Positions 1 to 9,300 of a DNA stretch of 64,000 nucleotides are shown piece by piece. The translations under genes and the position numbers were made by a program. Positions within the stretch are counted from its first letter, which is position 1; every line of letters begins with the position of its first letter. Below the pieces are notes generated by a model. It did not search any database. It was given only the letters and a program-made list of their open reading frames with translations, and was not told the DNA's origin. Where the stretch lies: the NCBI GenBank assembly GCA_030762935.1, contig CM060890.1:63242765-63306764 (forward strand), in the 5' to 3' direction. The DNA is from Hymenopus coronatus (lineage: Eukaryota > Arthropoda > Insecta > Mantodea > Hymenopodidae).

Positions 1-110
1 GGGAATGCAGATGGTATAGCATACCGGAGGTGATTGTAGAGATAAAAATGTTAAAAATTCAAGGGAAAAATTATAGAGGTAGGGAAATATTTGGGAAAGA
101 TAAAAGAAAA
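1..110. other. unassigned left edge
   Basis: AT-rich sequence with no open frame, tRNA-like box or match to the repeats found elsewhere in the window. Confidence 0.5.
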
Positions 111-918
111 ATCTGATGTGTTCCGTTCACATGACCTCCTCTGGTTGTTCCACAAACAATGTTTTCTTAGAAAAAGATTATTCTTTTATTCATGTTATTC
201 TAATTTAGATAAACATTAGCAGAATTGGGCTTATTGTTTAATTAATATTATAAGTAGAACGGAAAAAGGGAATACATTAAAGTAAAGCGATAATTTTTTT
301 TAAATCTCTTAAAAAGTTGGTCGCTCTGTGAAACAATTGAGGTTTAGTTCGCTTTGAATGGTCCCATTTGAGAAAAGTTACTTTAAAATTATTGAAACCA
401 ATAACAATGAATATCTCTAAAACGGTCAACTCTACAAGACAAATGTATATGACATAAATTGTGTGTATTAAGAGATCTACATGTTTGTGTAGTTAAGTTT
501 TGTCCATCTCTTGCGGTTTAACCGTTATACGAAATTTTACAAAACCCAACCAGAATAAGGAGGTCTTCAGTATCTATTCAAAAATTCAAAATATATTTGT
601 GGTGTGATTATATATAATATTTTAATCAAAAGCATTAGAATCGTTTTTGAGAAAATCAAAATATTCCATGTATAGGGTAACTGTGGGAGTGTCTTTGTGT
701 CCCATCCATGGAGAATACAAGTTTGGTATTTAACCGACTTTTGTTTTTGAGCTATGTTATCCACAGACACACAGACCTTTTTCTAAAAATGTTGTTTTTG
801 GACTTCGGGAATCTCAAAACATGTATTCCCGGTGAAATCGGTATCAAATTTTTGGATGGAATAAAACACGTTCTCTATCCATAATGTGCATTGTACATAC
901 GGCTAGAGAAAATAAAAT
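111..918 (+). mobile_element. R-DINE copy 1, near full length
   Basis: The copy starts with ATCTGATGTG after an A-rich stretch and ends with CTAGAGAAAATAAAA. In between it has the family blocks in order: the block with ACGGTCAACTCTACA, TTTTGTCCATCTCTTG, AATCGTTTTTGAGAAAATC, AAGTTTGGTATTTAACCGAC, a very short CA block (CACAGACACACAG) and GTGAAATCGGTATC. The 5' subterminal motif is degraded to CCTCCTCTGG. No coding capacity is visible. Confidence 0.8.
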
Positions 919-1722
919 AGAAAAAAGAAAGACAAGATAGCACAAGAATGGGAGGGAATAATAAGTATAGCTAACAGCCAGAGAGATAAGTAGATATGTC
1001 TTCTAAGTGGTGCTCAAACCTAATTGGCCATTAGGATAAACAATATAATTTAAGTAACAGGACGTAATTTTATGAATAATTGTAAATGTAGACTAAATAC
1101 AACAAAATATTTTATTTCACTATAGTATAAGCATGTGAAAATTTCTCACTTATGTCAGCTATGGATACCGAATTATTTGACAATCGATTTCAACAATTTA
1201 TAACGCAAAGTTTACATGAAGGTATGTATGTAACACTTCGTGATGGTCTTAATATTCCGCTCACAGCTATTATCTGATTATTGAGTGGTCTTCTCAACTC
1301 GAATGATTGCATCTTCTTAAATCTGATTTAAAACTTCAGCTTGAGAATTCTGTCTCCTACCAAAGCATAAAACCAGATATAATCGTCTGCACACCAAATG
1401 ATTCCAAGTAAAATGTTATAATACATCTTCTGCCATTTTTTTTTTTTTTTTTTTTTTATGGCAGGTGCAGTATTAAGATTTTTACCCATGCGAGTAGATC
1501 AAACAACCGCTTAATTTAAAGACAACATGAACTCTGTTATTTTCTCTGAACTAGTAGAAGTCTTATTGAGACTCTTGCACTTCAACACAGACAGATTGCT
1601 TTCTAGTGGCACTAACAGTCATATGGAATATTTAGTACACAGATAATAAAATGTTTATAATTAATTCTTGTGAGGCTAAATCCTCACTACTGTTTCATAC
1701 TTAATAATGTAAAATATCTTAA
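919..1722. other. unassigned AT-rich stretch
   Basis: No coding frame or recognisable repeat was found. There is a T-run of about 20 nt at 1438-1457 without an adjoining SINE body. Confidence 0.4.
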
Positions 1723-1759
1723 TTGATTTATAAATTAGTTACAGCTAATGTTTTAATAC

Positions 1760-2026
1760 AAAACCGGATCTTATTCACTCGACGTGTTGAGCGTTGGCAA
1801 TGGACGGCTTGCACGCCACTTTGCGCTGGTCACTCTCATTACAATCCAGGTACACAACTGGAGGAAGGACAACACAGAACTTTGTGGAATGGAAGTTTCG
1901 AGAAGAATCGAGACGTCTCGCGTTCCAAACTCTCTGCTTACCGTCGCGCCGCACTTCCTGTGTTGTTAGGCATTCCAAAGTTTCCAACTGCGATGTCTCA
2001 CCCACCAAGGCGAAGTTCAGCGCGCC

Positions 2027-2057
<31 letters not shown>

Positions 2058-2058
2058 A
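1760..2058. other. GC-richer island ending in a CA microsatellite
   Basis: The stretch 1775-2025 is clearly richer in G, C and CpG than its surroundings. Overlapping short open frames exist on both strands (61-136 codons), but they contradict each other and none resembles a known protein. A (CA)n tract occupies about 2027-2058. It could be an old exon, promoter or unrecognised repeat; nothing decides between these. Confidence 0.3.
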
Positions 2059-2572
2059 GACGGTACTGTCACAATATATAGAGGAATCATAATTTCAATT
2101 TATTTTAAGATGCTCATATTAAAAGTGCGATAAAGGTTTAAGTTATTCTGTTAACACCCATTAAAAGGATTTAAATATTCACAATATGACAGCTTATGAT
2201 TTGCGCACAACATTTTATGAAAAGTGCAAACATAACTTGAAATGGTTCATTTCAAGCTCACCAGAGCAGCTAAGCAGTCCCAGAGGCCATTTTAATTGCT
2301 CGGAGAAAATGAGTAGCTGAACTGGCAGACAAAGGGATTAAGGAGATTTACATGGTCTCCCACACCCCATCAATTGTACATGGGGAGATAATGGATGGGG
2401 CATTTGTGTCTCCGCGCTATATAAAACTCTCGCGTCCTGAAGGGGTTGTGAATTTAATAGTTTAGTATTTTGCATTGGATTTACACCAGATGCGTTCAAA
2501 AATATAAATTTATCAGGTTTAGGTTTGACTTTAATAAATTAAATTCCCATTTTATCCTCTTGCAAGCATTTA
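2059..2572. other. unassigned stretch with a TATA-like motif
   Basis: No repeat or coding frame is recognised. A TATA-like sequence (GCTATATAAAACT, about 2417-2429) stands in a locally GC-rich context at 2390-2445, but no plausible transcript follows, so promoter activity is only a possibility. Confidence 0.3.
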
Positions 2573-2597
2573 TTACTTTCTCTAGCACGTATATTCT
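2573..2597 (-). mobile_element. R-DINE copy 2, detached 3' terminus
   Basis: TTACTTTCTCTAGCACGTAT is the reverse complement of the family 3' end. It is separated from the rest of the same copy (3098 onwards) by an inserted LINE relic. Confidence 0.6.
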
Positions 2598-3097
2598 AGG
2601 TTAATCATCACCAATTCTTCGTGGTCTAGGACAAATCTCCCGTTCTGGCCTCATATCTTTTCCCATCTTTTTGCTGGTCTTCCTAATGTTCTGTAGCCTA
2701 AAGGTTTATATTTGTATGATGTGAGAATTATCCATTCTTTGTAGATGACTTTTCTATTTTTCTCTATTTATTTGTATCTTTTCTTTTAACAAAAATATAT
2801 TTAATTCTCTCCTTATGTCTTCGTTTCTAATATGATCTTGTCTGGTACATCCTTTTACTGCTCGAAGATATTTTATTTCTGCCGCTTGTATTTGGCTCCA
2901 ATCTTTTTAAGTGTCCATGTCTCCAAACCATATAGTAAAACAGGAACAGCCATGGTCTTATATAATTTTGAATTTGTATCCTTTCGGGGTACTATTATTA
3001 TTCCACAAATTTATTGGAACTTACTTTATTACTTATTTCTTCATTGCTTCTTTTAAAGGTTACATGCACCCATGAAATTAAATTTTGCCGCCTCGTA
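2598..3097 (-). pseudogene. LINE (non-LTR retrotransposon) reverse-transcriptase C-terminal relic
   Basis: Read on the minus strand, about 3075 to 2900 gives one frame with residues RKDTNSKLYKTMAVPVLLYG, then LETWTL. This is the conserved region downstream of the RT catalytic core in many arthropod LINEs. Further down, shifted frames give IQAAEIK-like, TRQD and RNEDIR-like segments and a GRP..KRW-like tail, typical of the ORF2 C-terminus. Several stops and frameshifts make it a pseudogene. Its flanks are the two halves of R-DINE copy 2, so it appears to have inserted near that element's 3' end. The LINE clade cannot be fixed from this fragment. Confidence 0.75.
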
Positions 3098-3380
3098 TCG
3101 TTAAAGATATTTCACTGGAAACACATGTTTTATTGCCCTATGAATCCAAAGAAGAAGAAGAAAAAAAAAGGATTTTTAGAAAAAGTTCCGTGTGTATGTG
3201 TCTTTGGATAGCGCAACTCAAAAACGAAAAGTCGGCCAAATACCAAATTCGGTATTTAAGTTAATGTTCGAAAGATGGGACTCGAAGCTTTTCACAAATA
3301 TCCCACCACCCCCAACTACTTTGGAACATTTTTTCGAAAGTTGTAATTTTCTCCTCTAACGATTTTGTTTATATTGGACA
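3098..3380 (-). mobile_element. R-DINE copy 2, 3' part
   Basis: The reverse-oriented 3' domain includes ATTTCACTGGAAACACATG, CTCAAAAACGAAAAGTCGGC, CCAAATTCGGTATTTAAGTT and CTCTAACGATTTTG. The CA block is replaced by a GAA/A-rich tract at 3151-3170. The copy breaks at about 3380 and resumes near 4796. Confidence 0.75.
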
Positions 3381-3654
3381 TTCCATCGTTTTAGAATCCT
3401 ATGGGATCAATCGTCCAGATGGACAGAGACCTTACTGAATGACCTTAGTTCTATGGAACAAAGGAAATAGTTTATATTGGATGCAACATGTATCGATACT
3501 CTAGCTGCATCCTATATTTCAACAATATACAAAAGTACAAGCTGCGCTGCCGATTCCTCTGTACTTAGTAGTCAAAGTAAATATAGCATCTCCTTCATAA
3601 TTATATATCTGTTGCTTTTGACGCCGAAACATTCGGCTCCTGAAATAAGGAAGC
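3381..3654. other. left flank of the minisatellite, inside R-DINE copy 2
   Basis: Unassigned insert sequence. A 66-codon open frame (3477-3677) ends in the first satellite unit and shows no family resemblance. Confidence 0.4.
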
Positions 3655-4427
3655 TAAAGATCCGATATCCATCATAGGGAAGAGTTTTGGTGTCCCTTTA
3701 AGGGGATCATCGCTGCTCTAGTTTCTTTCTAGTTTCTACACTAGGGAAAAGCTTGGTGTCCCTTTCAGGGGATCATCGTTGCTCTAGTTTCCTAAAGATC
3801 TGATATCCATCATAAGGAAAAGCTTGGTGTCCCTTTCAGGCGATCATCGCTGCTCTAGTTTCCTAAAGATCTGATATCCATCATAGGGAAAAGCTTGGTG
3901 TCCCTTCCAGGGGATCATCGCTGCTCTAGTTTCCTAAAGATCTTATATCCATCATAGGGAATGGCTTGGTGTCCCTTTCACGGGATCATCGCTGCTCAAG
4001 TTTCCTAAGGATCTGATATCCATCATAGGGAAAAGCTTGGTGTCTCTTTCAGGGGATCATCGCTGCTCTAGTTTCCTAAAGATCTGATATCCATCATAGG
4101 GAATGGCTTGGTGTCCCTTTCAGGGGATCATCGTTGCTCTAGTTTCCTAACGATCTGATATCCATCACAGAGAAAAGCTTGGTGTCCCTTTCAGGGGATC
4201 ATCGCTGGTCTAGTTTCCTAAAGATCTTATATCCATCATAGGGAATGGCTTGGTGTCCCTTTCAGGGGATCATCGCTGCTCTAGTTTCCTAAAGATCTTA
4301 TATCCATCATAGGGAATGGCTTGGTGTCCCTTTCAGGGGATCATCGCTGCTCTAGTTTCCTAACGATCTGATATTCATCACAGGGAAAAGCTTGGTGTCC
4401 CTTTCAGGGGATCATCGCTGCTCTAGA
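3655..4427 (+). repeat. 71-bp minisatellite, about 11 units
   Basis: Unit markers GCTCTAG recur at 3715, 3781, 3852, 3923, 3994, 4065, 4136, 4207 (GGTCTAG), 4278, 4349 and 4420. The spacing is exactly 71 bp after the first, irregular unit (66 bp). Each unit has GATATCCATCATAGGG, AAGCTTGGTGTCCCTTTC and GGGATCATCGCTG. Units fall into sub-types: AAAAGC versus AATGGC before TTGG, GATCTG versus GATCTT, and TCATAG versus TCACAG. The subtypes recur in blocks, suggesting multi-unit duplication. 71 is not a multiple of 3, so it is not a coding repeat. Confidence 0.95.
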
Positions 4428-4795
4428 ATCCTACGTTAGCGCATTGGTTTGGTAATTTGACGTGGTAATGCTGCTAGCGTTTTAGAGAGCTTTCAAGAGT
4501 CTGCTTCCATGGGTGAAATTTTCTTTCTTTAATTTCCATTACTAACATATATAAATTTCTAATATATTTCCATTTGTTTCTTTAATATTATAAAATTTTT
4601 AGATTCTGTAAATAATGTTCTAAATGTTTATAAATATATAAATATTTTTATTTTTGTTGTGTTGCCACAATACCTGTGTTTCCAGTTATTTTTGTATTGC
4701 TGAACATATTAGCATTTGTTTGGTTTACACAATTTTTTTTAATAAATTGGCTTATATTTAAGGAGTTTATGACAAACGACATGTGTATTATGAAT
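4428..4795. other. right flank of the minisatellite
   Basis: Very AT-rich unassigned sequence between the satellite and the resumption of R-DINE copy 2. Confidence 0.4.
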
Positions 4796-5279
4796 CTACT
4801 AGGAGAAGAACTTTACTCTTCATTCTAGAGGACTTTTGTAAAACGATTTTATCATCTTTATATAACCAGTAAAACATATTACACAAAATGTAGATCTCGT
4901 TAACACACAATTTATGTCATGTACATTTTGTTTGTAGAGTTAACCGTCTCTGAGATTTTCCATGTAATTGGTTTTTATTTTAGCTAGTTACACTTTTTCA
5001 AACTGAAGTAAAATATCATTTATTCTCTCGTCTTTACTTCTGACAAGCAAAGAGAATTTAATTTCAATTGTTTACATAGCGACCGTCTTTTAAAAGACAT
5101 GAATATCGCTTTAACTTAGTGCATTCCCTTAATTCCCTTCTGCATAAATGAGCAAGTAATGAAGTCAATTCTGATAACGTTTATCTTGATTAGTATGATG
5201 TGGATAACAGAATAATATTTTGAAAGCAACGTTTGTTTATGGAACAGCTAGAGAGTCTGTGAATGGAACACAGATTTTT
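4796..5279 (-). mobile_element. R-DINE copy 2, 5' part
   Basis: The reverse-oriented 5' half includes AAAATGTAGATCTCGTT, ACACAATTTATGTCATGTAC, AATTGGTTTTTATTTTAG, a TTCCCTTCTGC block, ATAACGTTTATCTTGATTAG and terminal GTGAATGGAACACAGATTTT. Together with 2573-2597 and 3098-3380 it makes one copy disrupted by a LINE and by the satellite-bearing insert. Confidence 0.8.
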
Positions 5280-5430
5280 CGTCAGTGCTGAATTGTGTTT
5301 ACAGGTGGCATATAAAGGCAAATAGATATAAGAGTATAATTATATTATGCCAATCTCACATTTTCTAATTAGCACGAAAGTTGTTGGTCTATCACAAGTC
5401 AATGCTTATTCCGCGTTTCTGATGAAAAAA

Positions 5431-5889
5431 TCTGATCGGTTCCATTCATTTTTTTTTTTTTTTGTTTTGTTTCAGCTTTGAAAAACTTAAATTTTCTCAT
5501 AAAGGAATTTGTCAACTCCTGTCCATCAAACAAAGAAACTTCAGTCACATAGCAATCAGCTTTTGACTCAACCAGCTTTTGACTGTCACTTTAACCTATT
5601 GTACTCCCTTATTTCGCTTCTACTTACAATAAAAACAAGTAATAAGACTATTTCTGCTAATTTTTTGTCGATTAGCATGAAACAAATAAAAGCATAAGTT
5701 TTTAACAATAATTTGTTGCAGAGATGTAGAGAAAGTCATGTGAATGGAACACATAAGAATTTTTGGATACAGGGGACCCTAAAACATATATTTCAGGTGA
5801 AATCTTGGTATCGAATTTTTGGGTGGAGTGCAATACCTTCTCTACACACTATGTACAAAGTACATATAGAGAAAGTAAAAATATGCAAA
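5431..5889. mobile_element. R-DINE copy 3, fold-back chimera
   Basis: The copy begins with a forward 5' tip (TCTGATCGGTTCCATTCATT, 5431-5450). It then carries the 5' half of the element in reverse (about 5471-5753, ending GTAGAGAAAGTCATGTGAAT). It finishes with a forward 3' end (5761-5889, CAGGGGACCCTAAAAC ... TATAGAGAAAGTAAAA). The 5' tip is thus present twice in opposite directions and the middle of the element is missing. Confidence 0.8.
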
Positions 5890-6290
5890 TCAATGCCCTA
5901 CATTTGCTATTTTGTAACGGACTCCGCCTCTCCCCTTTAAAAGCTTTTTATTGCATTTATCACTCTATCTTTCCCTGGATACAAATAAGTATACACAAAA
6001 ATTTTCCCACTGAATACCTTCTTTAACCATACTAAGATCATGTAGGGGACTATAATAGGGATTGGAATCTTTATATTGCTAATTTTCACCTCCTCAGGTG
6101 TAGACATTCACACCACAGAAGAGTTATGCGAAGCTGAGCGAAGTTTGTTCACTGCTTTGGTCGTCGTACTTCCTCTGTAGCTGCGCAGTACACTCTGGGA
6201 GGTATGCTGATGCTCATCTTGGTTTGACTGACAAGCAAACATTCTCATGGGGCAGAATAAAATGTGAATTTTTTTCCAACATGTTTGTAA
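5890..6290. other. unassigned stretch
   Basis: No repeat family or coding frame recognised. A 62-codon minus-strand frame at 6108-6296 has no recognisable features. Confidence 0.4.
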
Positions 6291-6792
6291 TGTCAAAATA
6301 AGTGCTTATACAAATTGTTATAACGAGTGCAATTACTTCGCGAGTTATTGATATATTAATAAGAACGGGGGAGGGGTGACGTTTGATTTCATGTGAGAAG
6401 AAATCAAATTCCTTACCTTAATTGAAGCTTCTCGGAAATTCTACATATCTCCAAATGCGGCTATTGTTCCTGAACATATACCCTGCAGTAATGGTATGCC
6501 ACAACATAATTTCACACCTAATAACTGACACTTTTTCGCATTTATCACATAGGTCTTCCAGTACGGTTGGCTGCAGGTTCGACTATGAAAAAAAAATCCA
6601 AAAAACAAAGGATTATTGCTTTAAGAATTTGAAGATGTGTAGTACTCCCGAAAGGCTGCAATTAAGATACATTTTATTATTTCTCACATGGCATCAAACG
6701 TGAACCCCTCTCCCGTTCTTATTAATATGTCAATAACTCGCGAAGTAAAGGCACTCGCCTTATAAAATTGTGTATAAACACATGTTTTGATA
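6291..6792. mobile_element. foldback/MITE-like DNA element with ~110-bp inverted arms
   Basis: The left arm (about 6291-6404) and right arm (about 6680-6792) are inverted copies. For example, TTACTTCGCGAGTTATTGA on the left corresponds to TCAATAACTCGCGAAGTAA on the right. TATTAATAAGAACGGG corresponds to CCCGTTCTTATTAATA, and CGTTTGAT and CATGTGAGAA are also mirrored. The interior of about 280 bp has no transposase; a 93-codon frame crossing it looks fortuitous. The outermost arms read T-TCAAAA-A. Flanks are GTAA and TTAA, compatible with a decayed TTAA or TA target but not proof. Confidence 0.8.
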
Positions 6793-7060
6793 TTAATGAC
6801 ATTGAATGAGAACTTAGATAAAGGCTTAGAAGCCTAATCGGTAGTTCCGTCATAATTTTGCTCGATGTGCTCCTTAATTGTTTCCTGAGATTTTCCTACA
6901 ATGCAGAGTCCAACACAACTTTATAGAAATAAAGTGCAACTGCTGACTCAATTTTTAGAAACGGCGCTTATTGGTGCGCCATCTGGTGTGCAACAACATT
7001 AGCAAAACTAATTTTTCCTACACACTAGAGCATTTGAAGGGAACTATTTGGTCGTTCTCA
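6793..7060. other. unassigned stretch
   Basis: No recognisable features between the foldback element and SINE C. Confidence 0.35.
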
Positions 7061-7062
7061 TG

Positions 7063-7275
7063 GTCTATGGATAACAAGCTAGTCTCTGGTTTCCAAGGTC
7101 ACGGGTTAAAACCTCGCGGAGGGAGATATATTTTTTTCAGAGTAATTATCCTTAGCATAGTTTCCTTTGGAAGGGAATTAAAGCCGTTGGTCCCATGTAG
7201 ATTTACGATACGTTAAAAAACCTCAGGCTCATAAAGAGGTCTCTGAAGAAAATTAAGTAATCTTTCATGTCCAAA
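7063..7275 (+). mobile_element. SINE C copy, tRNA-derived, degraded
   Basis: The B-box-like GGGTTAAAACCTCGCGGAGG is followed by CTTAGCATAGTTTCC, TTTGGAAGGGAATTAAAGCC, GTTGGTCCCATGTAG, a degraded ACGATACGTTAAAAAACCTC, AGAGGTCTCTGAAG and TCTTTCATGTCCAA. These are the blocks, in the same order, as the better copy at 43485-43708 (opposite strand). The tRNA head is badly decayed. Confidence 0.75.
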
Positions 7276-7386
7276 ATAGAACTGGATACAAAGGACCGCA
7301 ACAGTTAAAGAGCGTCCATAAATTAAACTCAATTTTATTTGGGGTTATTTGATCCCACCCTAGCTATAAAACAGTATTTCAATACA

Positions 7387-7995
7387 CACATAGATAGAAA
7401 AGTGTTACATTCCATCCAACATTTCGATATCATAATTCAATGGAAATAAATGTTTAGGGTCCCCTGAAATAAAGAAATACTTTTAGAAGAAGGCGTGTGT
7501 ATGTATATTTATAGGAAAAATAATATATATATATATATCTTGAAATTTTTGGAAATTGCCTTTGAAGATCTCCTTATTCCCAATGAATTTCGCCGACTGG
7601 CAAACAGAAAGAGATAGAAAAAACTTACTACGCAACATACGTAAATCTCGTTAATACACAGTATTTATGTCTTATACATTTTTATTCCTGAAGTTGACCA
7701 TTTCCGATATAGTCCTTTTTATTGTTTTCAGTTTTAACTTAAACTTTTCATATATGTGCATTTTTCAATGAGAAGTGGATTTCAACGACATGGCAACCAC
7801 TTTTTAAAACCTTTGACTATCGCCTTAGCCTAATCTATTTCCTTATTTCCCTTTTAATCACAAGGAAGCAAATAACAAAACCATTTTTGCTAATGTTTAT
7901 CTTGACTAGAATGAAGTAGATAGAAGAATACGCTTTTTAATTACTGTTTATTGCAGAGATGTAGAGAAAGTCATGTGCATGGAGCACATTAGATT
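7387..7995 (-). mobile_element. R-DINE copy 4, internally deleted
   Basis: Reverse copy with CCATCCAACATTTCGATATC near the 3' end and a (TA)n tract at 7526-7539 where the CA block should be. The 5' half includes CTCGTTAATACACAG, TCAATGAGAAGTGG and terminal GTAGAGAAAGTCATGTGCAT. The segment from the CA block to the GATTTTCTTGAAAATC region is missing. Confidence 0.75.
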
Positions 7996-8184
7996 CTTTT
8001 GAACTCTTGCTCTGTACTTATCATGAGTACCTTAAAGCTTTACATTTAATGTTTGCCTGACCCTCTTAAATAATCTTTTCATTTCTTCATAACATATGTT
8101 ATAAAGAAGCATTGCCTTTCTTTTTGTAATCAGAATATCCATCTTTATGGCAGTTACATATTTCATCCACTATATTCATTCCAC
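7996..8184. other. unassigned spacer
   Basis: Nothing recognised between R-DINE copy 4 and the LINE relic. Confidence 0.35.
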
Positions 8185-8665
8185 GCAATTATGCACTAGT
8201 TGTGTTTCCAATCAATGATCTCGTAAAGTATATCGGTGATGCCTCTAAATGTTGCCGATCTTGAGGTCGTAAAACCCATCTTTCACTATTATACTTCAAG
8301 GTTGGTTTGGAGACTATTTTATTTATTTTTTGTTTGATTTCCACTCTCAGATTGTTGCCAAAATACTTCTTATGCACTCATTTAATTTGCGCTATTTTAT
8401 CACATTTACTTGTAGGCTTTTATATTCTATACTTATTTGAAAACATATATACATCAACGACAATATCCGTTCTATAAGCACATTTACTATTATATTTTTA
8501 TTGCGATTTCTTCCCAACTTCGGTATTGCATTTGTTTTCCAGGTGGCATTTCCATATCACACTCTGTTGCCATGGAATTTAACATAGTCACATATCTTTG
8601 TAAATTCTCTTCTGATTTTGTCAATACAACTTGGTCATCAGTGAAAATATTTGTGTTTATGTAAT
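8185..8665 (-). pseudogene. LINE reverse-transcriptase relic including the catalytic DD box
   Basis: On the minus strand, 8660-8490 reads in one frame IFTDDQVVLTKSEENLQRYV followed by TMLNSMATECDMEM. This matches the RT motif that normally reads (F/Y)ADDQV.L..SE..LQ; the alanine is threonine here. After a gap, minus-strand 8377-8189 gives KYFGNNLRVEIKQKIN, then KPTLKYNSERWVL and DRQHLEA. That is the downstream region usually seen as RP.L.YGSE.WVL. The two blocks are out of phase and the segment between is decayed. The endonuclease and N-terminal RT domains are not seen. The function in life would be RNA-templated DNA synthesis at the insertion site; this copy is dead. Confidence 0.85.
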
Positions 8666-9300
8666 GTCGTAATTAAGATGATATTAGTTGTGCAGGTAAC
8701 CTTACAAGTACACTTTATTTTAAACAGAAACAAACCCGCATTCTAAAGCGCAAAAAAAAACAGGAGGACATTAAGATACTCAAGACACTAAAGAAACGGA
8801 AACTCTTCTACGGAACTCTGGTGCAACCGGAAATGTTCCGGATCGTTCCAGTCCATTTCAGAAAGACGCATCGTATTATCTTGAAAATCTCCCTCCGAAG
8901 AAGGATAAAATGGCGTGAATGCAAAGCCAAGTAAATATAAAAGAAAGAAACGTAGAGCGGGTCATTGTGTGTGTGCGTTACCAGGGAAGGAGTGCTGACA
9001 GGGAACTATTTATTCCATGCACACGCGCAAATACACAAGGGAAGTCACTACGTACTTTGCTGAGCGATCGCTTTTTAAATGCGAGACTGGACCGTTCCTG
9101 CACGTTCTGCCGTGGACTGATATCGATTCCGAGGAAAGAATGGGAGAAATGCTCTGGCGGCGATACGATGAGGGGACGAAAGATGAGAAACAGCAATTGA
9201 ATCGCCAACTTGAGAGAGACTATTCCTTATTCTCTAACAAGAAGAGGGTGAGAAGGATTGTGGGACTAAGATGGGAGAAAAGTTTTTAAAAAAGAAAGAA
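8666..9300. other. unassigned region with a GC-richer core
   Basis: About 8880-9290 is GC-richer than its surroundings. It holds overlapping short frames: plus strand 93 and 90 codons, minus strand 76 codons. None resembles a known family. ATATAAAAG at about 8934-8942 is TATA-like. A decayed host exon or an unknown repeat are both possible. Confidence 0.3.

Noticed and set aside
2417..2429. TATA box as a real promoter
   Set aside because: No initiator, transcript or coding frame supports it; kept only as a remark.
3655..4427. CRISPR-like array
   Set aside because: Units are contiguous 71-bp repeats without unique spacers; this is a eukaryotic minisatellite.
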